The notes: generated from the sequence alone by a model not told the origin. A stretch of 64,000 nt of DNA from Vombatus ursinus (GCF_900497805.2 NW_020954610.1:28817236-28881235), one strand, 5' to 3'; shown: positions 9,988-23,208, counted from the stretch's first letter. Translations and numbers: made by a program.

Positions 9988-11032
9988 ATGATGAAAAGAC
10001 AACAAAGAACCTTGGCCAGAGAAAGCTACTTAAATGACATGAAAGATAAAAACAAACTCAGAAGAGGATAATATTGTCAAAATGCCTATATGTGAAATCT
10101 CAAAAGGGTATATAAATCACTCTCAAGCTCAAAAAGCCTTCTTGGGAGAGATCAAAAATAATTTTAAAACTCAAATAAAAGAGGTAGAAAAAATTGGGGA
10201 AAGAAAAGAGAAGTATGCAAGAGAGAGTCAACAGCTTGGAAAAGGATGGGCAAAAAGTGACTGAAGAAAACAATTCCTTAAAAAAAAATTGCACAAATGG
10301 GAAAAAAAAAACAGAAGAAAACAACTCCTTAAAAAGTAGAATTATCCAAATGGAAAAAGAGGTAGAAATGCTAATTGAAGAAAATGATTCCTTAAAAATT
10401 AGAATTGGGAAAGTGGAAGTTAATAACTCTAAAGTACATCAAGAATCAAACAAAATGAAAAAGAATGAAAAAATAGAAGAAATTTAAAATACCTCATTGG
10501 AAAAACAACTGATGTGGACAATAGATCCAGAAGAGATAATTTAAGAATTATTGGACTACCTAAAAGCCATGATCAAAAAAATAGCCTAAACATAATCTTT
10601 CAAGAAAATAATGAAGAAAACTGCTGTGATATCCTCAAAAAATGGGGTAAAATAGTCATCAAAAGAATCCACTGATCACCTCTTGAAAGAGATCCCAAAA
10701 TGAAAACTCCAAGGAATATTGTAGCCAAATTCCAGAAGTATTATGTCAAGGAGAAAATACCACAAGCATCCAGAAAGAAACAATTCAAATATCATGGAGT
10801 CACAGTTAGGATTACAAGGGATTTATCAGCTTCTACCTTAAAGGATTGAAAGCCTTAGAACATGATATTCTTTAAGGCAAAGTGGCTTGTACTACAACCA
10901 AGAGTCAACTATTCAGCAAAATTGAGGCTAATATTTCAAGGGACACGATGGGCATTAAATGAAATAGGGGACTTTCAAACTTTCCTGATGAAAAGACCAG
11001 AGCTGGACAGAAAATTTGATCTTCAAATGTAA
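9988..11032 (+). pseudogene. broken ORF1 of L1-3
   Basis: L1 ORF1 relic. The start at 9988 (MMKRQQR) aligns with MSKKQQRKTV at 39492 in L1-9. It has a coiled coil with repeated EENNSLK/EENDSLKIRI units (10194-10487), the RRM start (TSLEKQLMWTIDPEEII region, near 10500), and the C-terminal domain to the stop at 11030-11032 (...KFDLQM). Several frameshifts, one at the A-rich stretch near 10275-10315, prevent a continuous frame. The protein would be an RNA-binding chaperone of the L1 RNP in the cytoplasm and nucleus; this copy cannot make it. Confidence 0.75.
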
Positions 11033-14000
11033 GACTCAAGAGAAGCATAAAAAGGTAAACAAGAAAGAAAGAAAAAAAAATATGCTATTCAATAAGATTA
11101 AACTGTCTACAGTATCTACAAGGGGAGATGATACTTGTAATTCTTGGAAACTATATCTTGATTAGGGCTGTTAGCAGTGGTATACATAGAAGGTATTGGT
11201 ATAAGTTGATATTGATGGAATGTTATAAAATTAATTAAGGGGTTAAAAAGGATTGTATTGGGAGAAGAGGAAAGGGGGTAGATAGAATAAAGTAAATTAA
11301 ATCACTTGAGGAGGTGCAAAAGACCCATTACAGGACAAGGAAAGAAAGGAGGCAGGCATTGTTTGAATATTACTCTCATTGGAAATGACTCAAAGAGTGA
11401 ATGACACCCACATTCATTTGTGTATAGAAATCTATCTTAATCTGTAGGCAAGTAGGAGTAGAATGGGGAAAGAAAAGAGGGTGGGGTAGATAGAAAGGAA
11501 GGCAGAAATTCTTTGGTAAAAGTGAAAGAAAAAGGAAGGGGTTTGATAAAATGGAGGGCAAATTGAAGGAGGTGGTGATCAGAAGCAAAACACTGGTGAG
11601 GAGGGATAAGGTGAAAGGAGAAAAATATGAACAGTGGGAAATATAGGATGGAGAGAAAGACACAATAATCACAACTGTGAATGTGAATGGGATGAACTCT
11701 TCCATAAAACAGAAGTAGATAGCAGAGTGGATTAAAAGCAATAATCCTAAAATATATTGTTTACCAAAAACACATTTGAAGCAGAGAGATAGACACAAAG
11801 TAAAGTTAAGGGCTGGAAGAGAATATATTATTCTTGAGCTGAAGTAACAAAAAATCAAGGGAAGCAAACCTAATCTCAGCAAAGCAAAAGCAAAAATAGA
11901 TCTAATTAAAAGAAATAAGGAAGAAAACTACATCTTGATAAAAGGAACCATAGACAATGAAGTAATATCCGTTCTAAACATATATTCACCAAGTGGTACG
12001 GCATCCAAATTCTTAGAGAAGTCAAGTAAGCTACAGGAAGAAATAGACAGCAAAACAATACTAGTGGAGGAATTCAACCTCCCTCATTCAAAACTACATA
12101 AATTTAACCATAAAATAAGCAAGAAAGAAGATAAGGAGGTAAATAGAATGTTAGAAAACTTAGATATGATAGATCTCTGGAGAAAACTGAATGGGGATAG
12201 AAAAGAATATACCTTTTTCTCCATGGTACAACTTGACCAGAAGTATCATAAAATATTCACAATCCAATGCAGAAATACAGAAATATTAAATGTATCCTCT
12301 TCAGATCCTGATGCAATAAAATTGCATGTAACAAAAGGCCATGGAAAGATAAAATAAAAATTAATTGTAAACTAAGTAATCTAATCCAAAAGAATGAGCA
12401 GGTCAAACAACAAATCGTAGAAACAATCAATAACTTCATCCAAGAGAATGACAATAATGAGACAACATGCCAAAACTTATGGGATGCAGCCAAAGCAGTT
12501 TTTTGGAGAATTTTTACATCTCTAAATGATTACATGAATAAAACAGAGAAAGCGAAGTACAATGAATTGTGCATACAACCACAAAAGCTAGAAAAAAATT
12601 AAAGATTCTCAATTAAATAACAAATTCAAAATTCAGAAAATCAAAGGAGAGATTAATGAAATTGAAATTAGGAAAACTATGAAACTACTAAATAAAACTA
12701 AAAGCTGGTTTTATGAAAAAATCAATAAAATAGATAAACTTCTGGTTAATTAGATTTTAAAAAGGAAAGAAAAAAACAAGTAACCATTGTCAAAATTGAA
12801 AAGGGTGAATTCACCACCAATTCAGAGGAAATTAAAATAATAATTAGGAGCTGTTTGCATGACTGTATGCAAATAAGTTTCACAATCTATGTGAAATGGA
12901 TGCATATTTACAAAAATATAAATTAGATTAACAGAAGAAGAAATAAAATAATTAAATATCACTTTTTTAAAAAATGAACATGCCATCAATTAACTCCCTA
13001 AGAAAAAATCTCCAGGGCTAGATGGATTTACAAGTGAATTCTACCAAACATTTTAAGAACAACTAATACCAATACTATATAAACTATTTGGGAAAATAGG
13101 TGAGGAAGGAGTGTTATGAAATTGTTTTTATGATACAAATATGGTGCTGATACATAAAGCAGGAAGAGCTAAAACAGACAAAAAATATAGATCAATTTCC
13201 CTAATGAATATTAATGCAAAATTTTTAAATAAAATATTAACAACAAAATTACAGTAATTAATCATGATGATAAAACAGTATGACCACATGAGATTTATAC
13301 CAGGAATGCAAGGCTGGTTCAATATTAGGAAAACTGTTAGTATAATTGATCATGTCAATAAAAAATTAATAGAAATCATATGATTATTTCAATATACGAA
13401 GAAAAAGCTTTTTATGAAATACAACACTCAGTCTTACTAAAAACATTAGAGAACACAGGGATAAATGGAGTTGTACTTAAAATGATAAGTAGTATCTATC
13501 TAAAACCATCAGCAAACATTATATGTAATGGGGATAAACTAGAAGCTATCACTATAAAATCAGGGGTGAAATAAGGATGTTCATTTTTACCACTGTTATT
13601 CAAAATTGTACTAGAAATGTCAGCTTAAGCAATAAGAGAAGAAAAATAAATTGAATTAATTATAGTAGGCAATGGGGAATCAAATTATCTCTCTTTGCAG
13701 ATCATATTGTATACTGAGAGAATGCTAGAGAATCAAGTAAAAAAACTACTTGAAATAATTAACAACTATAATTAACAATATTGATTATATAACAATATAA
13801 AATATTATATAATATATTTTATGTAAATATAAATATATAAACATAAATAAATATAATAAACCATTAAAATATAAAATAATATAAAACAATATAACAATAT
13901 AATTAGAAATATTCTAGTAGATAAAATAAACCTACATAATTCAATGGTATTTCTGTATAATTCTAACAAAGCCTAACAGCAAAAAAAAAAATTAAAAAAA

Positions 14001-14306
14001 TAGAAATTCCATTTAAAATAACTGTAGACAACATAAAATATTTATGAGTCTACCTGCCAATACAAACCCAGTAACTATGTGAACACAATTACAGAACACT
14101 TTTCACACAAATAAAGTCAAATATAAACAAAAAATATCAATTTTCATGGGTAAGCCAAGATAGTGTTACAAAAAATGATAATTCTACCAAATTAGTTTGC
14201 TTATACAGGGTCATACTAATCAATGTACCAAGAAATTATTCCATAGAGCTATGAAAAAGGAAGAAAATTCATCTGGAAGAACAATGGGTCAAGAATATTA
14301 AGGGAA

Positions 14307-14454
14307 GGTACAGCTAGGTGGTGCAGTGGATAGAGTGCAAGTCCTGAAATCAGAAGGACCTGAGTTCAAATCCAGCCTCAAAAAAAAATACCTGACACTT
14401 ACTAGCTGTGTGACCCTGGGCAAGTCACTTAACCCCAACTGCCTGAAAAAAAAA
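14307..14454 (+). mobile_element. WSINE/SINE1-type tRNA-derived SINE
   Basis: Starts ggtacagctaggtggtgcag, contains the tRNA-like box B region (gagttcaaatcc) and tgtgaccctgggcaagtcac, and ends in an A run. It is flanked by an imperfect TSD, atattaagggaa (14295) and atgttaagggaa (14455), inside ORF2 of L1-3. Confidence 0.93.
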
Positions 14455-15212
14455 ATGTTAAGGGAAATTTGGAAAAAAAATGTAAATGGAAGTGGACAAG
14501 CCTCACCAAATCTAAAATTATAATAAAGGAGGTGGAGCTAAGATGGCAGAATAAAAGCAGTGATTTGTCTAAGCTTTCCCCCAAACCCCTCCAAATACCT
14601 TTAAAAATATCTCAAAACAAATTCTAGAGAAGCAGAACCTACAAAAAGACATAGCAAAACAATTTTCCAGCCCAAGTTAACTTAGAAGGTCGGCAGTCAA
14701 TGTCTGTCCCATCTGCTTGGTAGTGGAGCAGAGTCCAGTGGAGGCCTAGTCAGCACAGCTTGGGCCCTAGCAAACTAGAAGCATGCCTTGGTAGTGATTG
14801 AATTGGGAAGGACAATAGTGGCAGCTGCTTCCAGAGCTCTCAGTCCAAAGATGATAAAAGGGTCAAATAACTAGTTAGAAGGAGATTGCAGGGGTCTTTT
14901 TGCTAGCACTGAGGCAAAACTCTGTTACTTTGTCCATATTCATATCTGGGCTACAATCCTAGTTGGCAGTTCCAGGTGAAAAGAAGCAGTAGAGTAGCAG
15001 AGCTTACAGCCACAGTGGAAGGTGTCTCTTCTCAAAGTTCTAGGGCAGAAAAAACTGCTTGTCATGGCTCACAGACAATAGCACAGTCCAGGAAAGTAGT
15101 AAAAACCCATCCTTAGATCACGCCAACTTGGAAGAACTGAAAATTTACAGGTCCCTAGAAAGTACCTCTGAAAACATCTGCACATATTTCCTAAAGATTT
15201 GGACAGTGCAAA

Positions 15213-15374
15213 GGGGCAGCTAAGTGGTGCAGTGGATAGAGCACCAGCCCTGGAGTCAGGAGGACCTGAGTTCAAATCTGGCCTTAGACCAAACACTTAA
15301 CACATCCTAGCTGTGTGACCCTGGGCAAGTCACTTAACCTCAATTGCCTAAAAATAAAAAAAAATTTAAAAAAA
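15213..15374 (+). mobile_element. WSINE/SINE1-type SINE in L1-4 5' UTR
   Basis: Starts ggggcagctaagtggtgcag, shows the box B-like gagttcaaatctgg and tgtgaccctgggcaagtcac, and ends in an A-rich tail. TSD atttggacagtg on both sides (15198 and about 15376). Confidence 0.94.
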
Positions 15375-15472
15375 TATTTGGACAGTGAACCCTCCATCCT
15401 GGAAGTACAGCCCCCACCCCCTCATTTTTTTTAAACAAGGACTTTTTAAAAGTCAACTAACAGGCTGGGAAT

Positions 15473-16700
15473 ATGAGCAAACAATGGGAAAAAAACACTC
15501 TGAATCTAGAAAGTTACTATAGTGACAAGGAAGATCAAAAGACACACTGAAAAGAAGACAATAAAGTCAAAATTTCTAAATTCTAAGGCTTCAAGAAAAA
15601 TATTAATTGGTCTAAAGCCATAAAAGGGCTCACAACAGATTTTGAAAATCAAGGAAGAGAGGTGGAGGAAAAAAATGAGAAGAGAAACAAAAGTGATGCA
15701 AGAAAATCATAAAAACAAGTCAACACTTTAGTAAAGGGGACACAAAAAAATACTAAAGGTAATAACACCTGAAAAAAAAAAGCAGACTAGGCCAAATGAT
15801 AAAAGAGGTCCAAAAAGCCAATGAGGAGAAAAATGCCTTCAGATCCAGAATTGATCAAATGAAAAAGAAGGTCCAAAAGCTCGCTGAAGAAAATTATTGC
15901 TTAAAAATTAGAATGTAGCAAATGGAAGCTAATGACTTCTTGAGAAATCAAGAAACAAATATTAAGTACCTACTTTGGCCAGGCACTGTGATAAGTTACT
16001 TGCATCTGAAACATTCCATATGTGTTATCTCCCATGTTAGAATATGAGCTAAGAGCAGGGACTTTTGTTGCATCCCCAGCACTTAGCATAGTGCTTTGAA
16101 TATAGTAAACACTTAATAAATGCTTCAATCATTTAAAAATAAAAACCAAGAATGAAAACATACAAGACAATGTGAAGTATTTCATTAGAAAAAAACTGAC
16201 CTAGAAAATAGATTCATGAGAAAATAGATTCATTTGAAAAATATAGGACTACCAGAAAGCCATGATCAAAGACAGAGCCTAGACATTATCTCTCGAGAAA
16301 TCATCAAGGAAACCTGCTGTGAGATTCTAGAAGTAGAAGATAAAATAGTGAAAGAATCCACTGATCACCTCCTGAAAGACATTCCAAAATGAAAACTCCC
16401 AGGAATATTATTGGCAAATTCTAGAGTTGCAATCAGAGAGAAAGAAACAATTCAAGTACAATACAGCCACAGTCAAGATAAAACAAACTTTAGCAGCTTC
16501 TACATTAAAGAATCTGAAGTCTTTGAAAATGATATTCTTAGGGGCAAACTATCTAAGATTACAACCAAGAGTGAGCTATCCAGAAAACTTCAGGGGGAAA
16601 ATGGATAGACATTCGATGAGATAGAGAACTTTCATACATTCTTGATGAAAAGACCAGAGCTGAAACGAAAATTTGTCTTTCAAATACAGTATTCAAGAGA
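15473..16700 (+). pseudogene. broken ORF1 of L1-4
   Basis: ORF1 relic starting at 15473 (MSKQWEKNTLN). A coiled-coil region follows (EVQKANEEKNAFRSRIDQMK-like near 15800), then a 185-bp CORE-SINE insertion (15958-16143), then the RRM/C-terminal region (16170-16690; LIKNLKSLK-like block near 16500). It retains the 7-A run near 15727 that keeps ORF1 in frame, where HAL1-A and HAL1-C have 5 and 6 A. Several stops and shifts elsewhere; non-functional. Confidence 0.7.
15958..16143 (+). mobile_element. CORE-SINE/L2-tailed SINE in L1-4 ORF1
   Basis: Contains the motifs attaagtacctactttggcc, ggcactgtgataagtta and a terminal agtaaacacttaataaatg, typical of L2/MIR-tailed mammalian SINEs. It splits ORF1 of L1-4; caagaa flanks it on both sides as a likely short TSD. 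Confidence 0.7.
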
Positions 16701-16834
16701 AGCACAGAAAGGTAAACAAGAAAAGGAAACCATAAGGGACTTGAAAAAGATTCAATTATTTACATTCCTACATGGTGAGATGATATTTGTAACTCATAGA
16801 ACTTTCTCATATTAGATAATTAGAAGGAATATAT

Positions 16835-16862
16835 GTCTGTGTGTGTGTGTGTGTGTGTGTAT
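16835..16862 (+). repeat. (TG)n microsatellite in L1-4 spacer
   Basis: About 13 TG units between ORF1 and the deleted ORF2, at the position that carries GATA arrays in HAL1-A and HAL1-C. Confidence 0.95.
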
Positions 16863-19800
16863 ACAGATAGCACAGGTGTGAGTTGAATATGAAGGAATTA
16901 TATCTAGAAATAAAATTAAGTAGTGATAGAGGAATGTACTAAGAAAGATAAAAGAAGAGGTAGAATGGGGAAATTATCTCATAAAAGAGTCAAGAGAAAG
17001 CTTTTACTATGGAACAGAAATGGGGGGAGGTGAGAAGGAATGAATGAAAATTCCGTAACAATTGACTCAAAGAGGTAGTAAGGTACACAATCAATGAGGA
17101 ATTAGAAAGTAGGATGAGAAGGAGATAATAGAAGGGGATGATAGAAAGCAGGGCAAATGAGAGGACGGGAAGTAAGAAGCAAAACACTTTTGAGGAGGGA
17201 CAGGGTGAAAGGAGAAAGAAGACAATAAATGCAGTAATAGGATGGAGTGAAATACAGTTAGCAACAGTAACTATGGGAAAAAACTTGAAACAAGTTTCTT
17301 TTTTCTGATAAAGGCCTATTTTTTCAAATATATAGAGAACTGAGTCAAATTCATGAAAATAAGAGCCATGTTCCAATTGATAAATGATCAAATTATATGA
17401 TCAGTTTTCAGATAAAGTATTCAACGTTATTTATATATAAAAGTACTCTAACTCACAATTGACTGGGGAAATGCAAATTTAAAAAAAATCCAAGACACTT
17501 AGCATACTTATTAGGTTGCCTAATAAGACAAAAAAAGTAAATGACAGATATTAGAGGGGATGTGGGAAAAATGAGACATTAATGCACTGTTGGTGCAGTT
17601 GTGAATTGATCCAATCATTCTGTAAAGCAATTTGGAACTATGCCCAAAGGACTATAAAATCATGCATACTGTCTGACCTAGCAATACCACTAGTAGTTCT
17701 GTATCCCAAAAGAGACTAAAAAATAAGAGGGAAAAGGGTCTATTTGTACAAACATATTTGTAGCTGCTTTTTTTCCATGGGCAAATAATTAGAAATTAAG
17801 GTGGAATGGCTATCAATTGGGGAATGGCTAAACAAATTGTGTTATGTGATTATGATGGAATACTACTGTATTATAAGAAATGATGAGCAGGAGGTTCTCA
17901 GAAAAACCCAGAAAGTCTTGCGTGGGCTGATGCAAAATGAAATGTACTATGCACATAGTAACAGCAATATTATTAGATGATCAGCTGTGAATGACTTAGT
18001 TATTCTTAACAATACAATGATCCAAGACAACTCTGAAGGGCTTAAGATGAAAAATGCTATCCATCTGCAGAGAAAGAACTGAATAGTGTCTGAATAATGA
18101 TTGAAGCATACCTTTTTTAACTTTATTTTTCTTGAGTTTTTGTTTTTGTCTATTTTCTTTCACAATATTAAAATTATGGATATGTTTTGTGTTATTATAC
18201 ATGAATAATCTATATTGAATTACTTGCCTTCTCAATGATGGGGGTAGGGAGGGAGGAAGGGAGAAAATTTGGAATTCAAACTTTTAAAAATGTATGATAA
18301 AATTATTTTTACATATAATTGGGTTAAAATAAAATACTAAAACAGCAAAAAAGAAAAAAACTATATTACATAGTAACAGTCATCAAAACTATTTGGCCTA
18401 GCTAAGAAATAGACTGGTAAATCAGTGGAGTATATTAAGGACACAAGACACAGTAGTCAATGACTATAGTAATCTACTGTTTGATAAAAACCAAAAGGCT
18501 CCAGCTTCTGGGATAAGAACTCACTATTTAACAAAAACTGCTGGGAAAACTGGAAAATAAAGTGGCAGAAACTAGGGATAGACAAACATCTCAGACCATA
18601 TGAAAAAGGTCAAAATAAGGACATGATTTAGACCTAAAGCTTGATACCATAAGCAAATTAGGAGAGCAAGGAATAGTTTACCCATCAGATCTATGGAGCA
18701 GGGAACACTTTATGACAAAACAAGAGGTAGAGGACGTTAAGAAATGCAAAATGGACAATTTTGATTACATTAAATTAAAAAGGTGTTGTACTAACAAAAC
18801 CAATGCAGCCAAGATTAGAAGGAAAATAGAAATCTGGTAAACAATTTTTACAATCACTGTTTCAGGTAAAGGTATCATTCCTCAAATATATAGACAACTG
18901 AGTCAAATTTATTTGCATAGATGCCATTCCCCAGTTGAGAATTGGTTAAAGGATATAAACTGGCAGTTTTCAGTTAAAGAAATTAAAACTATCTATAATC
19001 CTATGGGGAAAATGCTCTAAACCACTATTGATTAGAGAAATACAAATTAAAACACCTCTGAGGTACCACATCACACCTATCAGATTGACTAATATGACAA
19101 AACAGGAAAATAATACGTGTTGGAGAAGATGTGGAAAAATAGGAACAATAATGAAATGTTGGTGGAGTTGTGAACTAATTCAACCATTCTGGAGAGCAAG
19201 TATAACCATGCCCAAAGAACTATAAAGCATACCCTTTGATCTAGCAATGCCACTACTAGGTCTATATCCATAAGAGATCATAAAAAAGGGATAAGTACCC
19301 ACATATAGAAATTTATATTTATAGCAGTTCTTCTTGTGGTGACAAAGAATAGGAAATTAAGGATATGCCCATCAATTGCAGAATAGCTGAACAAGTTGTG
19401 GTATATGAATGTAATGGCATACTATTGTGCTGTTAGTAATGATGAGCAGGTAGATTTTCAAAAACCTGGAAAGACTTACATAAAATGATGCTAGGTGAAA
19501 TGAGCAGAATCAGGATATTATTGTATATAGTAACAGCAACACTGTTTGATGATCAATTATTATACACTTAGCTCTTCTCAGCAATACAATGATATAAGAA
19601 AATTCTATAAGAGTCATGATGGAAAATGCTTTCCTCATGCAGAGAAAGAACTAGGGAGTCTGAATGCAGATCAAATCATGCTATTTTCATTTTTTTTGTT
19701 TTATGTAACTCATCTTTTTTGTTTGTTTTGATTCTTCTTTCACAATGTGAATAATGTGGAAATATATTTAATATGATTGCACATGTATAACTTACATCAA

Positions 19801-19944
19801 ATTGTTTTCTATCTTTGGGAGTTAGGAGGGGAGAGAAGTAGAGAGAAAAATTTACTACTCAAATTCTTATGAAAGTGAATGTTGAAATCATTCTTTTCAT
19901 GAAATTGGAAAAAATAAAATACTATTAAGTGGAAATAGAGAAAG

Positions 19945-19956
19945 ACAGACAGATAA

Positions 19957-20025
<69 letters not shown>
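19945..20025 (+). repeat. (GATA)n array at the L1-3 3' end
   Basis: About 18 GATA units directly after the A-rich end of L1-3 (ataaaatactattaagtgg). Likely expanded from the poly-A/GATA tail. Confidence 0.95.
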
Positions 20026-20139
20026 GGATAGTAAAAGATGAGGTTCCTGTGGTCCTTGGAACTGATAATACTGTTTTTACTACCTACCTTTAAGTAAGGT
20101 AACAAATTGGAATATCCTAATTAGCTAATGATTGTTTAG

Positions 20140-20300
20140 ATTGTTGAACCTGGTTTCTAATTAAGGCTATATTACTTACTAAAAGTATATTCTTATTTAA
20201 GTGACTTCACTTGTTTAGATCCATTTCCTCACCTATAAAATTCAGTGAATGGACTAGATTATCTCTAGTATCCTTCCAAGTTACAAATTATATGTACCTA
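20140..20300 (+). mobile_element. MIR/THER-type CORE-SINE relic
   Basis: Decayed match to the SINE block tgacttcacttgtttagatc, atttcctcacctataaaatt and ggactagattatctctagta, which corresponds to the common 'cctcatctgtaaaatg ... ggactagatgacctct' sequence. Confidence 0.65.
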
Positions 20301-21935
20301 CCTGATATTATTCATAGATTAGTTTAATTCATACTATAAGTTGAAAAAAATCATTGGAGTGTCAAATAGTTCCATGAGAGCAATGTTAGAAATGATCAGT
20401 TTGTAGAAAAATCTAACCAAAAAATTAAATCATTAAGAAGATAAGAAGATAAATAGAATTTTAGAAAAGTTAAACATGGCAAATCTCTGGGGAAAATTAA
20501 ATGGGAATAGAAAGGAACATATCTTTCTCAGTGGAACATGGCACCTTCAAAATAATGACCACATATTAGGGCATAAAAACCTCACAACCAAATGTAGAAA
20601 AGCAGAAACATTAAGTGCATCTTTTTAGATCATAATGCAATAAAAGTTGTATTCAATAAAAAGCCATGAAAGCACAAAATAAAAGTTAATTAGAAACTAA
20701 ATAATCTAATCCCAAAGAATGATAAAGAACAAATCTTAGAAACAATCAATAATTTCATTAAAGAGAATGGTAACAATGAGATAACATAACAAAATTTAAG
20801 GAATGCGTACAATTCAGTTCTTAGTGGAAAATTTACTTCTCTAAATGTTTTCAACAATAAAGTAGAGAAAAAACAGATCAGTAAATTGAGAATGCAACTA
20901 CAAAAAAAAAATAAACCTAGAAAAAGAACACATTAAAAATCCCAAATTAAACCAAGTTAAAAATCCTGAAAAGCAAACAGTAATAAAATTGAAAGAAAGA
21001 AAACCATTAAACTAATAAATAAAAGTAAAAACTGGTTTTTTTTATAAAAAAATAAACAAGGCATTGGTTAATTTGATTAAAAATAAAGAAGAGGGGTGGA
21101 GCCAAGATGGCAGAGTAAAAGCAGTGACTTGCTTGAGCTCTCCCCCAAACCCCTCCAAATACCTGCATAAAATGGCTCTAAACAAATTGTAAAGCAGCAG
21201 AACCCACAAAAAGACCAAGTGAAACAAATTTACAGCCTAAGACAGCCTGGATGGTTGATTGGAAAGGTTATACCACACCAGGATAGGAGCAGAGCACAAT
21301 TTGGCATGGGCGCACAGGCAAGGCAGGCCTTAGTGAACCTGGAGGATACCTCAGAGGACTGGATCACTGGCCACTGTGGTGGTTTCCAGACTTCTCAACC
21401 CACTAATGCCAAAGACAACTTAAGTTAGTGGGAAAAGTCTGTGTCTGTGGTGAGAGAGGAAAGAGCAGTCCCAGTCCCAGTCCCTGAGCTCTGCCTGGGG
21501 TGGTGGCTGCTTCTGGAGCTTTTAACCCACAGACTAAGGGGGGATCAAGTGGCTGACCAGAGGGGGATTGCAGGGATCTCTCTAGTGCAGGATTCTCTTC
21601 CTTTGCCCATGCTTGGATCTGTGTCACAGGTCTGGGTGACAGTCTTGGCATGAGGAGGAGCACTGGCATGGTAGAGCTTGTAGAATCCCCCTCACAGTTC
21701 CAAGACAGAAAAGAGTGCTTGGGGTCAATCACAGGCCAGAGCACAGGCTAGAAAAGGAGTAACACCTCGCCCCGTATCATACCACTTTGGAAGAGCTGCA
21801 AATTTACAGGTCCCTAGAAGTATCTCTGAAAACAGCTGAACAAAACCCCTGAAGCTTGGCATAGTACATTCTCCATACTGGAAGCAGACTCCTACCTTAA
21901 CAAAGAATTTAAAACTCAAGTAATTTGCTAGGATC

Positions 21936-23005
21936 ATGAATAAACAAAGGTCCAAAAAAAGTCAGACCATAAAATCTTTCTTTGGTAACAAAGAAGATCG
22001 AAATATACAACCAGAAGAAGACAACAAAGTCAAAGTTCCCATGTCCAAAGCCTCCAAGAAAAATATGAATCAGTCCCAGGCCATGGAAGAACTCAAAAAG
22101 GAATTTGAGAAACAAGTAAGAGAAGCAGAGGAAAAACTGGGAAGAGAAATGAGAGTGATGCAAGAAAATCATGAGAAACAAGTCAACAGCTTGATAAAGG
22201 AGACCCAAAAAATACTGAAGAAAATAACACCTTAAAAAATAGTCTGACCCAAATGGCAAAAGAGGTCCAATAAGCCAATGAAAAGAAGAATACTCTAAAA
22301 AGCAAAATTGGCCAAATGGAAAAGGAAATCCAAAACCTTACTGAAGAAAATACTTCCTTAAAAATTAGAATGGAGAAATTGGAAGCTAATGACTTTATGA
22401 GAAATGTAGGCATTTTAAAACTAATCCAAAAGAATGAAAAAAAATAGAAAACAATGTGAAATACCTCATTGGAAAAACAACTGACCTGGAAAATAGATCC
22501 AGGAGAGAGAATTTAAAAAATATTGGACTATCTGAAAGCCATGATCAAAAAAAGAGCCTAGACATCATCTTTCAAGAAATTATCAAGGAAAATTGCCCTG
22601 GTATTTTAAAACCAGAGGGCAAAATAGAAATGGAAAGAATTCACCGACCACCTCCTGAAAGAGACCCCCAAAGGAAAACTCCTAGGAATATTATAGCCAA
22701 ATTCCAGAGTTGCCAGGTCAAGGAGAAAATATTGCAAGCAGCCAGAAAGAAACAATTCAAGTACTGTGGAAGCACAATCAGGAAAACACAAGATTTAGCT
22801 GCTTCTACATTAAGGGACCACAGGGCATGGAATATAATATTCCAGAGGACAAAGGAGATAGAATTACAACCAACAATCACCTACCTAGCAAAACTGAGTA
22901 TAATCCTTCAGGGTAAAAAAAAATGTCATACAGGGAAATAGGGGATTTCAAGCATTCTTGATGAAAAGACCAGAGCTAAAAAGAAAATTTGACTTTCAAA
23001 TATAA
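21936..23005 (+). pseudogene. nearly intact ORF1 of HAL1-C
   Basis: The best ORF1 here, about 356 codons long if the frame were continuous, close to L1 ORF1p size (338 residues in human). Residues 1-99 are open (MNKQRSKKSQTIKSFFGNKE; basic N-terminus, then coiled coil KKEFEKQVREAEEKLGREM). The frame is lost at an A run near 22208 (6 A where 7 keep frame). Coiled coil continues (MEKEIQNLTEENTSLKIRME). The RRM and C-terminal domain are open over 22456-22941 (YLIGKTTDLENRSRRENLK, then the IHRPPPERDPQRKTPRNI and QAARKKQFKYCGSTIR regions). Stop at 23003. The short list of breaks suggests a younger insertion than its neighbours. Confidence 0.85.
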
Positions 23006-23170
23006 GACTCAAGTGAAACATGAAGAGTTAAACAAGAAAGAGAAATCATAAGAGACTTATTAAGATTGAAATGTTTACATTCCTACAGGGAAAGATGATA
23101 TTTGTAACTCATGAGACCTTTGTCAGTATTAGACTAGTTGGAGGAAAAAATTATATGTATGTACATATGT

Positions 23171-23208
<38 letters not shown>

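Larger units (their letters stand above)
14523..18357 (+). mobile_element. L1-4: internally deleted L1 inserted in L1-3 ORF2
   Basis: A complete-ended L1 of about 3.8 kb. The 5' UTR (14527-15472) is of the gagctctccccc type shared with HAL1 and L1-12, interrupted by a SINE (15213). ORF1 is at 15473-16700 with a CORE-SINE/L2-like insertion at 15958. The purine-rich spacer runs to about 17270. It then jumps from about the ORF2 start to the ORF2 C-terminal region at about 17290 (ttctgataaaggcc) and runs to an A-rich end at 18357. Possible short TSD aaattata (14515) and aaactata (18358). ORF2 endonuclease and RT are missing, so it is non-autonomous. Confidence 0.8.
11650..19560 (+). pseudogene. 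broken ORF2 of L1-3 (EN, RT, C-terminal)
   Basis: ORF2 relic split by L1-4. The endonuclease start reads VNVNGMNSSIKQK near 11670, like the TLNVNGLNS opening of human L1 ORF2. The surviving frame 11935-12357 covers the later endonuclease part (NIYSPSGTASKFLEK, ILVEEFNLPHS where intact copies have GDFN, and the SDPDAIKL end corresponding to SDHNAIKL). The RT region is at about 12950-13750: EEKAFYEIQHSVLLKTLENT (13400) and LFADHI (13695), where active enzymes have FADD. The C-terminal region is at 18358-19560, including RIREIQIKTPLRYHITPIR-type sequence near 19030 and CWRRCGKIGTIMKCWWSC at about 19119. Many stops and shifts; dead. Confidence 0.78.
9440..19940 (+). mobile_element. L1-3: near full-length L1, twice interrupted
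   Basis: The host L1 occupies 9440-14522 and 18358-19940, about 6.5 kb after removing a SINE (14307-14454) and L1-4 (14523-18357). Parts: 5' UTR 9440-9987, ORF1 9988-11032, long purine-rich spacer 11033-11650, ORF2 from about 11650 to about 19560, and 3' UTR to about 19940 running into a GATA array. The 5' UTR is unlike that of the HAL1/L1-4 copies. All reading frames are heavily broken, so the copy is old. It shows the ancestral order ORF1-spacer-ORF2 against which the HAL1 deletion can be judged. Confidence 0.85.

Noticed and set aside
11376-11882. 168-codon minus-strand frame
   Set aside because: Complement of the L1 purine-rich spacer; the hydrophobic, Ser/Leu-rich composition is what a C/T-rich strand gives.
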